Source: Heliopora coerulea (lineage: Eukaryota; Cnidaria; Anthozoa; Scleralcyonacea; Helioporidae). Taken from it: a DNA stretch of 64,000 bases. A model generated the notes under the pieces. The model made no database searches, was not told the origin of the DNA, and worked only from the letters and a program-made list of their open reading frames with translations. Position 1 is the stretch's first letter, and each line of letters begins with the position of its first letter. Positions 1-13,200 of this stretch are shown here, in pieces. The stretch lies in contig JASJOG010000077.1 in assembly GCA_030142905.1 (NCBI GenBank), forward strand, positions 606,001-670,000. Reading direction: 5' to 3'. Made by a program: the position numbers and the translations under genes.

Positions 1-170
1 CAGAACTGCAACCCTGGAAAAAATGTTCTGTGACCTATCTGGAAAAATTTCGACCTTTGCTTATCAAGTATTGCTAAAAACTTTGCACAAAATATGGTGA
101 TTGTCGTATTATTTAACCTGGTAACGTACGTTCAGGCAATTGTAACTTAATGTACTACGTTGAAAATATT

Positions 171-453
171 AAGCTCCAGTCAAACGCTTTTTCAACATTT
201 TATTCAACATCGCTCAACATTGTTGCATCCAACACGTTGAACGTGTCTGGCCACCCATATTGAATGATGTTGAAAGAAATTTGAAATTTTTGAGTAAGTA
301 CACGTTTTTGTCTCAACATGCATTCAACATTTATATCGATCTTGCAGACGGTCGAATGTGTTGTTGTCCACCTTGATTTCGACATCTTTCAACATCAGTT
401 AACAATGTTGAAAGGCGATGAACGAAATGTTGACAGCGTTTGACTGAGGCTTT
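171..453. mobile_element. CAACAT-rich palindromic MITE
   Basis: Imperfect terminal inverted repeats: the left end AAGCTCCAGTCAAACGC is complementary to the right end GCGTTTGACTGAGGCTT. The interior is dense in CAACAT/ATGTTG motifs. Related elements lie at 40001-40434 and 40431-40818. Confidence 0.65.
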
Positions 454-535
454 AGATCTTGCAGAAAGGAAAGCGACTATGTAATCTGAATGGCTCACAT
501 ATTTCTACTTCTTTTTCTTTTTCAAATAATTCTAG

Positions 536-611
536 TTTGCTGGATATTTGCTACTGTAGTGTCATTCATTAAAGATATCGTAATGTTGGCGAATATGGCA
601 ACATGGTACAG
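536..611 (+). CDS. STRA6: STRA6-like A, exon A12
   Basis: Acceptor TCTAG and donor GTAAGAC. Encodes [18 protein letters not shown] and onward to WYR, a membrane segment. Same length (76 nt) and phase as copy B exon 57514-57589, with 14 of 25 residues identical. Bases 1-535 are intron containing one MITE. Confidence 0.85.
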
Positions 612-1182
612 GTAAGACATTGGTATAATCGATATTTTAAAACATGGAAAAAGCGAAGATATTTTTATTCGATGGTGATGTACGTATATGTTATGATTAC
701 AGTTTGGAAACGTATCTTTTTCATAACTTCTCAGCACTAGGCAGGTCCACAAAATTGTTTCTCAACTCTGGCAGGATTTTGACAGCGTTGACGATGATCC
801 TGAACTACAATGTTTGACTTGTTCGTTTGTATTCTATTTCGGTGGGTTGTTTTTCGAAATCGCTTTTGTTAGTTTTGAATTTTAATTCCCTAATGAAAGG
901 AATTTATGGATGGACAAAACAAAAATTCTTATTCTCACGTGTTCATAAGCAATGTTGCCAATTTTCCAGGCTAATGGAAGACCAAAATTTTAGACTGACG
1001 TAAAACACTACCGTGTATGCCTTTCTTGTGACGCAACTCCATATTTGCTCTTTGAAGAGGACTAATGTCGTGTATAAATATTCTTTGGCCAAGCGACCTA
1101 ATTTTGTCTACAGCACACACACCTACCTGCCTGCCTGTCTGTCTATGTATCTATCTATATTTCCCATATCTACAACACACAC

Positions 1183-1232
<50 letters not shown>

Positions 1233-4194
1233 TAGGTCAAAGTGATCGATGAATGTTCATCAAGCCCTTATCCTATATATATATATGTCATCTACTGGTT
1301 TGTTCACCGGCCATCAGAAGGTTGCGGGTTTGATCTCTGTCTGGGGCTTAAATTGCTTTTCTGAGATTAGGGCTTGATGAACAGTCATCGATCATTTTGA
1401 CCTAATTTTGTTACCATACTCGTCTATAAATACACAGTGATTGAGAATCCTGTGTAATCTGTTTCTCTAAACGGGCAACTGACTGAAGTCTTGCACGTTT
1501 TCAGCGCATAAGTATCCTAGATGGAGCTCTAGCAATTGTGTCGTGGCTCCGCTGACATGACGTTCAATTGGTGTTAACCCTTTGGTGGCAAATATGTTCA
1601 TGCCAATTCCCTAGGTATGCGATTCTGTGCGATGTCTTCATTGAAGACGGCGACAAATGTCCCACATGAAGGGGAACTGGACTATTTTGCGATTATATAT
1701 ACCAAGAAGTATCGCAACTATCTCCTTGAGGCCTACGTGCGGGTGGACCGATGTGGGTTGGGCTCTGCAGAGACTCCGCTCCTGTAAAGTCACTGTCCTC
1801 TTGAGAGGAGGGTAGGGGGCAGCATAGACGCGGGCTCCTTTTACTCGCTTATTTTGGTCATTGTTTAATAAAGATATAGACAACAAATTTGGATGGGTAT
1901 TAATACGTAGCAATAACATTACGAAGTACCATCTTGATAAAAGAGGACTACATTTAAACGAAAAAAGTATTTCTATTATGGTCAGTAATTTAGTTAAATG
2001 TCTTTCTAGATGATATTGTACAGATCACTCCAGAGCATCATCCCTACCCCTAAGTAAGGCGCACCCAAATACTATTGATCACACGCCTCATTTACAATAT
2101 GAAAACAATTTAACCCCAAATCTAACAATGTGTTTTCCTAAAACCAGGTGGTTCAAATTGGCTGCTGTCAACATAACCCTACCAAAACATACTGACTAAC
2201 TCCGAGCATATATGACTTCTGAACCTATTGATATTTTAGCGATGTTAGACACGTCTCGATGATACTGTCCCTGATAACGAAATGCGTATACATGGTTATG
2301 TGCTTGAGAGGAAGGATCAAAATAGATATAGTGGAGGGGTGGCCCTTTACATCAGAAATACAGTTGATTATGAATGTAATAATACCTTAAATTTAAATGG
2401 GTTAAACCTTGAATGGCTTTGTATTAAAGTTAAAAAACCGAAAACAAAGCCATTTCTTATTGCAACATAGTATAGACACCCTAACTTGCCAACAAGTGTT
2501 ATGGGTACATTCGAATATCATCTGGCACACCTAGAATCCCAGGATATTGTAATTAATATCTTGGGAGATTTAAACTGTGATGTAGGTGCCACATTTGTTG
2601 ACCAGTTTACTCAAAACATGCTGTTTACTCGAAATATGCAACACTTTTCAATATAAACAACTTATTCAACAACCAACATGTATTACAAAAAATACTGTGA
2701 CTATAATAGATCTACTTTTCACCAATGATACCACAAAGTTTTCCCATTATGGAACTTTAGATGTAGCTGTTAGTGACCATAATTTTATATATGCCATAAA
2801 GAAATTACCATCTTCCAAATGTAGTCTTAAAATAATTCTATCAAGACAGTACAAATACTTTGATTTTGGTAAACTTAGAGAAGATCTTAAGCTAATTTCA
2901 TGGGAAAATATTGAAGTTCAAAATGATCCAAACTCTGTGTGGAGGGTTTGGAAGGAAAATTTCCTCTCAGTTTGCAACCATCATGCTTCTTTAAAATGTA
3001 AAAAATTTTGCAATAAGCCATCTCCATGGTTAACTTCAAATTTGAAAAATCTTATGTTGAAAAGAGATAAACTCAAGAAAATGGCCAACAAACTTAAAAC
3101 AGAGAAGAGTTGGCAAGATTACAAAATGATTAGAAACAAAGTTAATGCAAACATTAAATCATCAAAAATACAATACTGTAACTCGTACTTTAATGAGAAT
3201 TTCAAGAGTACTAAGCAAGCGTGGAAAGGAGTCAATGAAATACTAGGTAAAAAGCCAAAATCAATGTTCATTAATAACATTAAACAGGCCTCTCACGTTC
3301 GAAATTTGGCGCGAGCGGTCTATCGCGCGGGCAGATTACGTTGCGTGCGCGATTAATTAACAACAAATTGGGGGGGTTGTCAAAAAAATAAAAAAAATTT
3401 AAATTTTCTTGTAATTACATCAATTTAATTCCGATATGAATACAATGTCATATCAATGTTTTTTATAACAAAAGAAGGAACAGAAACGTTAAGATATTAC
3501 TTCAGTCCGAGTCGCTTTCGAATTCCTCTTGGAAAAGTTCACATTCACTGTCCTCACTACTGCTTTCGTCTTGGTCAAGTGTTGCGTGGACCTCGTCAAC
3601 AACGTTAACGGTATTTCTCACTGACGTAATTTGACTTGGTTGAGAGACCTTTTTCCGTCTGTTTGATGTTATATATATTTCAACAGCACGCTCTTTTATG
3701 GCCTCTTTCTCTTCTCTGTTCCAAAGCGGGTTGTTTCCGTCGACGATAAGGCTTTTTATTCAAAGTACAATACAATACAATACAATACAATACAATACAA
3801 TACAATACAATTTATTTAAACACGGTAAAAATCTTCAGTAATTACAAGCAAATAATATAAAATTAACAAAATAACCTAAAGTATCTAATACTGGTTTACA
3901 AGATAGCCGTGTGGGAGTCGGTTTAAGTTTCTAAATACTCGTCTATTGCTTTCCTGAATTGCGAAGTCAATTGAAGCTTTCGTACGTTTTGAGGGAGACT
4001 ATTCCACAATAGTGCTCCAATAGTGGGCCATTGACAAGCGCCTATCCAAGAGGATGCTCGTGACGGTACTGAACGTTCTCTCTACTTGAGAGTTTAAGCC
4101 GGAAGGACGGGAGCGTTTTGAAAACAAAACAGCTTTCCACGCCCTTCGTGGAAACCAGCATATGTTGTCGAGGCTAGCGTGAATAAATAAAGTT

Positions 4195-4228
<34 letters not shown>

Positions 4229-7200
4229 GCTTGACAGGCGAGCGGAAATTAACATTTGCGCGCGTGATCATTCACGCGCGTAACATTAGTGGGGCGCGTG
4301 CCTGCGCGCTCGCGCGCGATCGAGCGCGTCCCATTGAGAGGCCTGATTAAACACAAAAATAAGAATTGTATTGCATCAGAAGAGATAAGTAATGCATTGA
4401 TATCACACTTTAGAAATTGGACTGAAATTAGCTTCACAATTACCACCTTCTAGAAGAGATTTCTCTGAATATATAAAGTCCACTGGGTATTCTTTTAGTA
4501 TAAATCAAATAACAAATGATGAATTGAATAAATTAATAAGTGGTCTACCATTAAATAAAGCATGTGGTTTTGATGGAATGTCTGCAAGATTACTGAAAGA
4601 TGTGGCTCCTGTAATAGTTCCTTCATTAACTTTTATATTCAATCTCTCAATCAGGACTGGGATTTTCCTAGACAACTGGAAGGTTGCTAAGGTTATACCG
4701 ATATATAAAGGAGATAAAACTAACCCAAATAATTATCAACCAATATCAGTTGTTACTAAACTTATAGAACAAGTTATTTTTTTATCAGTTTTACGGTTAC
4801 CTGTCAGAGCACAATTTGTTATCAGAAACACAATCTGGATTTAGACCTAAACATTCCACTTTGATTACACTATTAGATTCCATAAATGAGTGGTATTTAA
4901 ACATAAATAAAGGCCTATTAAATGGGGTTATGTCTCTGGATCTAAAAAAGCTTTTGGCATCATGGATCATCAAATTATGTTAAAGAAATTAGAATTATAT
5001 GGTGTCTGCAAATCAAGTCTAATGTGGTTCACTTCCTACTGAAAAGAATGTAAGCAAAAGACATTTGTAAATGGTGTCCTGCAAAAGGTTCTATTCTTGG
5101 ATCATTCTTTTTCATAGTTTATATAAATGATTTACCCAGTTGTGATCTTTTCTCTAAAATACGAATGTATGCAGATGACACTAGTCTTATGGTAGCTAGT
5201 GACAATGCAAATATACTCGAATGGTAAATGAACCATGATATATGCAAAGTACATACATGGTTAATGGCTAACAAATTAAATATCACAAAAATATGTGATA
5301 ATAGCAAGTTGTCATCAAATAAGGGATCTCAGACATTAGTTCACGATTGAAGTGTGCAATCAACCATTAAAAAGAGAGAAAGTACACAAATATCTTGGAA
5401 TTGAAATAGATGAATCCATCATATGGAAAGATCACATAAACAAAATTTCTAAAAAGATATCTGGTCATTCTGGTGGAATAGGTGCACTAAAACAAGTCAG
5501 ACACCTTGTACCCTTTGATACATTACTTATTATGTATAATTCACTTGCACTGCCATATTTTGACTACTGCAGTGCAGTATGGGGAAACTGTAATAAAGAA
5601 CTGTCTGACAAGCTTCAAAAGCTACAAAATAGGGCTGCTAGAGTGGTTACCTTTTTGAACTATAATAGGCATTCATCAGAATTACTGGATGAGCTTATGT
5701 GGGATAATTTAAAAACTAGACAATATAAACAACTAGCTGTGATAATGTATAACGCCATTCACAGAAGCACACCAACTTAATTAACTAGAATTTTTGAAAA
5801 TGTCAACTCAGTACATCGGTATAACTTGTGACATTCAGATGTTATTATTTATGTACCAAGACCAAATACTGAAGCTGGAAAGAACAGCTTTCATTATAAA
5901 GGGGTGGTCCTCTGGAATAGTCTTTTAACGATGTCAAAAGTCAGCTCAGTCTGAGATCTTTTAAAGAACTTTTACAGTTAAATTTTTAGCTAATTTATGT
6001 TAAAAATATGGAAAAAAAATTACGTGGTGTAGTTTTGTATATAGTTAATATATTTATATTTAATTAAAGTACACGGCTCACTGGAAAAACATTTTCAAAT
6101 GAAGTGATCCCGTGTTTAAATAAATATTACCATAACCATAACCAATTGTTCTTGGTCGCTCGGTTTGTCGATTTGTCGTGGATAACAGCCCGAAGAACAA
6201 ACGTCCCGTCGTATACGACCCTTTTCGCTAGCTAAGAGTTAAGCAAGACTAAGAGAGGAGAAAACCCATTTCAGAGTTATATTTAGCGTTTTCTACTCAC
6301 TTGAATATTAGGCCATCGCGAGTCGACTATTTCATCCTGCGTTAAGGTCAGTTTGTTTGTTGTGTAAAGAGTGTTAACCCTTTCCAGGCAGAACGCATCC
6401 CTTTGACGACTGAAATCATCTGGCGTTAGCCAGAGTGAAATAACAGAAGACTGATCTTACCGGGAAACAGTTGAAAACCAATGAATTCGATTTCCATATC
6501 TGGAATGCTAACTGGCATTTCGAATGTAAAGCCAAGATGGCCGTCGATGGAGGGCACTGATCTCTAAATAAGACTGGATAGGGCAACTCCAGTCTCTCGC
6601 TCAGCGAAAATTGAACCCGGAAGTGAAGCTGAAAATTCCACGGCGGCCATATTGGGAGGACCCACGTGTAGTTATACGGCTATTACTGAATTATGATTTT
6701 CGCTCTTAATGGTTGTGATTTCAACGAAAACCAGTTAACCATTACATTTTTAGCAATAAAGTGTATCTTTCGATAGTGGAGAACTTTAAACGTGGCCAGA
6801 GTAACTGAAAATCAGCAGAAATTCGATGATTTTTACTCGAGCGAAGACAAGCGCCAGCCACTTCTTTGAAGAAATGTGACTAAAGTAAGGAAAAAGTAGC
6901 CGATAACATTATGTAACTTTAGCATTTTGACAGTGACTTAGCAATAAAGAGGAGATATTACCGTTTCTGTATTCGTCTTATCTTTGTTTTTCGGATCTCG
7001 GGTTTACCAAGTGTATGTATTCGAGGTTTTATTTAAATTACTGTATTTGTCAAACAAATTCAACAATTTCCTGACTATCAATGACGATGAGCGTTTGACG
7101 AAAATAAACTTTGACTAACTCTTTTGCCGGGATCAATTACTGAATGAACCATGCAAACCCAATTTACTGCTAGATGTTGCTGATCAGAGAAGATGGGTTC

Positions 7201-10200
7201 TGTACGCTTATAAAGGTTCAATACATGCATTTTGTTCGCACGAGTGCATGTAGTAAACTTGAGTTCACAGCCGTTTGTTGTGATTTAATATGAAGTTTTT
7301 TAATATGTTTTTCACGTTTTTGATATACTGTAGCTTCAAATTACAGCTTGATCAGTACTGTACTTGTACAGTAATCAAATCATTCATGTGAATCAATGTG
7401 AAATATGTTTGAAGCATCTTTGTGAGTTGGAGTTGATGGAGAACTTTTGGGTCCAAGTCAAACGAAAATTAGTTAGGTTTTTTCTTTAAAGTGTTCACAG
7501 AGCTCAATCTGCTGTATGGTAGATTCTCCTGTTAATTAAAGTCACATTTTTACCCTTATCAAGTGCATAGCAATGTACTACAGCAAAATTCATTATTGTT
7601 GTCTTGAGAAGGCAACAAAAGCCCACTTTTCTCATGCAAAATCAGAAAAAGTTAAATTTGTCCTCTTCCAGCAACAGTAAATACTAAAATCTAATCTACA
7701 GTAATATTGGATAACCTACTCAGTCAGTGTGTGCATTTGTGTAAGTGTTCACCTATTCATGGAAGACCAGTAGAGTCAATTGTGGTGTAAAACTAAATAT
7801 ATGCCCAGAAAAACAGACATCCAAACATACCATGTGTAAAAACTGGAAAGCTTATGACTTCTTGAGTCAAATGAACCCTGTCATCATGGTTATTAGTGGG
7901 AATCTCTAACCACTAAGCAATAGCAACTAAGGTGGTCAAGCAAAGGTTACATGTGTTAACCCATCTATCACCTGAAAAATAGTGAGATGTTCAAACTACT
8001 GAGGTATAAAGGCGTAGGTTGTTAAAGAAAACGTGTTTATCAATGTGTCGCTCACCTGGCATTAGCAGTAAAATCTAGGATCCAAATCAACATATTATCT
8101 TGAAGACAATGAAGGCAAGTCATATACAAGAATAGCTCACTGAAATACGGCCACGAAAACCTTATTATGAGGTTTCATGTTAGAACTCTTCGAATAAACG
8201 GTCAAGTTCAATTTCCACATCTTTCGATTCAAGTGTTCAAACACATGTGCAGCATCAGCGGGAAATTTGCAGTTTAATACATCCTGGGGTTTTATCAGCA
8301 ACAAATGAATCAGGACTTAGGCAAAACACATCACAGAAAATCGGCAAATAATAAGGGTTACTTAAAAAACACAGAAAGAAACAAATACACAAGAGTCTCT
8401 TACAGACTCGATAGTCCTTAAACGAATTTTGAAGCAATTATACAGACCGGTGCATTTCGTAAAATAAAGCATTTGCGAAACAAAAAAAATTCAGAATACT
8501 TATTAATTGCTTAAAATAAGATTAAGAACCTTAATTTCGTTGTCAAGTCATCTCAACCTCCTTGAAATTGGCGAAAAATGCTGTTTAACCGCTACAACTC
8601 CTATTTACGCCATATTGTTTGGGGCCTGGTTGGGTTCTTCCAATATGGCCGCCGCTCCTTGACTTCCGGCTTCACTTCTTGAGCCCAGTTGCTCTATCCA
8701 GTCTTATTAGTGAGTTTAAGATGCGACTGCTACTGTGAACGGCTACGGTTGCCCGTGTAATAGGTAGACTGAGCCGAGTACGGTCGACATGCGCGCGAAA
8801 ATTCAACCGTTGTTTACATTAAGATTTGTCGTGACAGTGGTCGTGACGGTCAAATCCAAAATGTCTTTTGAACAACTTAGAACAGTTCTGGCTTTGGCGT
8901 TTGTGGATGGGTTTTTGACTGAAGAGGAGTTCCTTATTTTATATAACGAGTATGAGCCAAAAAATCAATCCTATTCGTACTGGGAATATGGTTCTTTTTG
9001 TTTGGATAGCCTTACTTCGTGTGAGTGTGAATCAAACTTCAGATTAGCAAAAGACGATATTCCACTTTTGGTCGAATATCTGGGCGTTCCTGATCATTTT
9101 GTCTGTTCCCAAGGGACTCGGTGCAGTGGTTTAGAGGGGCTATGTGTATTGCTGAAGAGATTGGCTTATCCGTGCAGATATTTTGACATGATTCCAGCAT
9201 TTGCTCGTTCCGTGCCTGAACTGTGTATGATATCGAACACTGTGCTAGACTGGATGTACGAAAATCATGGCTTTCGTCTAACATCTTGGAATCAACCATT
9301 TCTCTCAACAGTTTCTCTGCAACAATATGCTGATTCCATCTCGAGAAAAGGTTATCCTCTAAAAAATTGCTTTGGCTTCGTAGATGGCACAGTGCGTCCT
9401 ATATGCAGACCAGGGAAGAACCAAACGATTGTCTATAATGGCCACAAACGAGTGCATGCTCTGAAATTTCAATCGGTAGCGCTGCCTAATGGTTTAATAG
9501 CAAATCTCTATGGGCCTGTTGAAGGTAGTTGCCATGATGCTCGCATGCTAAGAGAGTCTAAGCTGTTGGAATCTTTGGAAGAAGTGGCATTCAGTCCTGC
9601 TGGAGACATGCTGTGCATCTATGGGGATCCTGCATACCCCCTACGACCAAATTTGATGTGCCCCTATCGAGTTGGAGAGGTCCCTATTTTTACAGCAAAT
9701 ATGAAAGCATTTAATGAAAGTATGAGCTCTGTGCGAGTTTGCGTAGAGTGGTTATTCAGAGATGTGTCAGACTATTTCAAGTTCATTGACTTTAAAAAAA
9801 ACCTGAAACTAGAATTAAGTGCTGTAGGAAAACAATACATAGTCAGTGCTTTGTTTAGGAACATTCTTACTTGCTTTTATGGAAATATCACCTCACAGGT
9901 ATTTCAGGTGCAGCCTCCAACAGTTTATAATTATTTGACTTAGAATTTAAAAGCAATGTTACTGGTGGGTTTCAACTAAATATGTGTACTTGCTATTAAA
10001 CATATACAATATATTCAATTTTAACAACATAAATATCAAATAACAATGGAAGTGAGTTTTTTTAGCAAATGGCAGTAAGAAGTTTACTTGGCTAATTTTC
10101 CCAAGATTTCAGCCATCACCTTAAGTTGATCATGTTGCATTTTTAGCTGCTCTCTCTGTTGTTCTGCTTGAAGATGTAATTCTTCCCTTCTTAGAGCAAT

Positions 10201-13200
10201 CTCTTGTTTTCTCAACTCTGTTTCCCTCTCTGCTCTTTCTGCCAAATATGTGAGGGCATCTGAGCTACCTCTTCTCTTTCGCCTTTTTACTGGCACTTCC
10301 TTTTCACTTTCTTCCTCTAATTCTATATCATGGCCTTCATTCCTTATTGATTTGGCCCACGTTTTCATTGCCTTATCTCTACAGTCTAATGCAATTTGTC
10401 TCTTTTGTTCTTATTTCTTTTCGTTTTTTGTCACATGCATTAAGGGTGACTTAATTAACTCCACTATTTCTTCCAGTATTTGTTCTTTTTCTGTGGGAGG
10501 GTCAGGGGAAATGCCACTTGCAGATTCTTCTTCTCAGCACTTTTTCTTGTGGTCTGACAATAACCAAGCAAAGTGTTCTCTCACATTTCTCTGATCCCTA
10601 GGAACACTGGAGAAAAGTGGATAGCCATTTATCTTATTGGACACCTCAGACCACTTCATGCCAGCCTTTTTAGTTCCGGGTTTATATGCAAAAGGTTGAA
10701 AAAACAACACCTCTCTGAGAAATAGCACATCTCTTTCCTCTGTCCATTTAAATGTCCCACTGAAAGAAAAAGCAAGTAACAGGATTAAACAGAGGGTTAT
10801 GAAGACATTAAAATTAAGACTCAAGAATAGTTAACTGCAGCTGAGAAAGCAAACAACAAACAACAATGTAAAACACTTGGTTATTTAATAGCAAAAAAAA
10901 AGAATGTTATCATTGCAATATTTTTTCTCTACTTACTTATTTCGTAGCTGTTCTTTCACTGCTTTTTTCTGGAGGTCTTGCTGGCATGAAACAATGCTAG
11001 AAATGCAAGCATATAAAGATCATAACTTGTCATATCAGAATAATCAGATACTACACAGTACACACAGCGACAGACATGATATAATACATCGAAGGTAAAC
11101 TAAAATCAAGTCTTCAGAATACTTGACTAAAAAATAATTGTGAATCTCCACCTCACCTGTCAGGTATCCCATTGGCATTCATATTTTCACAAAAAAAACG
11201 CTTCAACTTGCCAGTATTTCAACCGTCGTAATGACTACGCTTGACAGCTCGAAACCCAACCGTCGTAGAATGAGGACGGTAACATCATGCTCTTCAGACA
11301 TGCGCATTGGGTCTCACCCCAGTCCATTCCCCTCGGCTAACCGTAGCCGTTCACAGTAGCAGTCGCATCTTAAACTCACTATTTAGAGATCAGTGATGGA
11401 GGGCGATTCTGTATGTCAGTTTTAGTCCCCTACGCGGTCTTGTACGTCAGTTTTAGTCTCCTACGCGACTTTTCGCACTTTTCAGGAGAGTCTCCTTTCA
11501 AAATACACACAAAATATTTATTGAAAAGACAAACGAATTTAAGAACTTTAAATATATTTCTAAAAAGTCAAACCAAGTTACGGGTTACATAGTTTCACGA
11601 AAATAAATTACCAAACTGACGAGAAACCTGACAAAATGGTCTCGAAAAATTACTTTAGGGAAACTACTAAGTGCTCGCCCTATTTTTACAGTTAGTTTGC
11701 CATCTTCAGACATACCTGTTACACCACACGGCAATAACGAATCCTTTTAAATACTCGATAATTTCACGTTGATTCAGTAATGTTTCGTCTGAGCACTTTT
11801 TCCATGGTTGCGAATGTCTTCGAACCTGAACCAAACGAAAAACTGAAGATTAAAGTCGTGCAAAGGACTGAAACTGACGTAAAAGTGCGCGAAGAGAACT
11901 GAAACTGACGTACAAAATTACCCCAGTAAACTGAATTTCCATATCTGGAATGCTAACTGTCCAATGAAAAGTGAAGCCAAGATGGCCGTCCATTGAGGCC
12001 AATTTTCGACGTCAGTTTCAGTCCCCTGCGAGAACTTGTACGTCAGTTTTAGTCTCCCACGCGACTTTTTACATTTTCTGACGAGTTTTCTTAGGAAATA
12101 CACACAAAACATGTCTTAAAAATATAGAAATAAGTTTAAGAATTTTAAATATATTTCGACACAGTCAAACCGAGTTACAGGTTAAATATTTTCACGAAAA
12201 TAAATTACCAAACATACAAGAAACCTGATTGTGATGAATTTACTTCCAGGTCTTAAATATAAATTTATTTCTTCACTTCGTCAAACGTCTTCACTGTTAC
12301 AAACTACGTTTTTCCCCCGCCCTGTTTGAGGTCACACTCCATTACTAATTAGTTCAACGGAAATGCAAACAAAATGTCAACTCGTCACTTAAATATATCG
12401 TCACATATCCCCCTTTTTCTCCAAGGACAAAACTTCCGTTTTGTTCTCAACGTTTCAAACTAGACGAGACAACGTGTCAGCGTTTAAATTCTCTTTTCCA
12501 CTTCGATGCTGAATCGTAAATGTATAAGACTGTAATAAGAGACTCCAACGGGTCAGCCGTCCGTTCTTGTTCTTTGTTTGGTCTAACCACTGTAACGGAT
12601 GATGGTCTGTCTGGATGGTGAAATTCTGGCCAAAGGTAAACTCGTAAGGTTTGCAAGGCCCAAACTATCGCCAGACATTCTTTTTCTATCGTAGCATATC
12701 TCCTCTCTCTCGGGCGTAACTTGCGGCTAATATACGCAACTGGGTGTTATCCGTCTGTCTCTTGTTGACTCAGGACTGCTCCAATGCCACGTTCGGATGC
12801 ATCTGTTTGGACTATAAAAGATTTCTTGAAATCCGGGCTGCGTAACACTGGTAGACTACAAAGTCGTTCCTTCAAGGTTGTAAAAGATTTTCTACATTGG
12901 TCGTTCCAGATGACAATATTCGGTGCAGCTTTACGTGTCAAATCGGATAACGGGGCAGCGATCTCAGCATAGTTTGAAATGAACTTTCTATAATATCCGC
13001 TTAGTCCTAGAAATGCTCGGACGTCCGTCTTTGACTCTGGCCTTGGAAAATCTTTAACTGCTTGAATCTTGCTCAAGGCAGGTTTGACTCTCCCTCCTCC
13101 AACGACGTGTCCCAGGTATTCCACTTCTTCCATTCCAAAGCGGCACTTCGAGGGTTTTGCTGTAAGTCCCGCCTTCTCAGACGTTCCAATACTTCTCGAA

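Larger units (their letters stand above)
3285..4345. mobile_element. TIR DNA transposon inserted in the LINE
   Basis: Ends are CAGGCCTCTCA and its complement TGAGAGGCCTG, flanked by ATTAAA on both sides; a 4-bp TTAA duplication is the alternative reading. The subterminal regions are GC-rich with GCGCG motifs. Codons of the LINE linker resume after the right end. The superfamily is not certain; TTAA would suggest piggyBac or Kolobok. Confidence 0.65.
1860..6145 (+). mobile_element. CR1/L2-like LINE, 5'-truncated and decayed
   Basis: In order: the end of an ORF1 with an SGNH-esterase-like ending ([16 protein letters not shown]), an apurinic endonuclease region from about 2150, a linker, a reverse transcriptase from about 4500, a 3' UTR and an ACCATA-type tail near 6122-6145. 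The reading frame is broken repeatedly and split by a 1.06-kb insertion at 3285-4345. It lies in the long intron of STRA6-like A in the sense orientation. The family call rests on recalled domain similarity. Confidence 0.75.
8709..11380. mobile_element. PIF/Harbinger DNA transposon
   Basis: Terminal inverted repeats of more than 40 bp: AGTGAGTTTAAGATGCGACT at the left is mirrored at the right end. ATT is duplicated at 8706-8708 and 11381-11383. The host TIR copy at 6563-6580 preserves the empty site. It carries the two expected genes: a DDE nuclease on + and a Myb-like protein on minus. Confidence 0.88.
6556..11394. mobile_element. Mutator-like (MULE-type) non-autonomous element inside hAT A1
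   Basis: Flanked by the 10-bp duplication GATGGAGGGC (6546-6555, 11395-11404). Inverted ends of about 100 bp start with ACTGATCTCTAAATAAGACT and continue to the CGGCGGCCATATTGG motif near 6645 and 8640. The duplication length and long TIRs fit Mutator-like elements. Its own interior (about 6660-8600) shows no coding potential. A Harbinger element sits in its right TIR. Confidence 0.75.
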
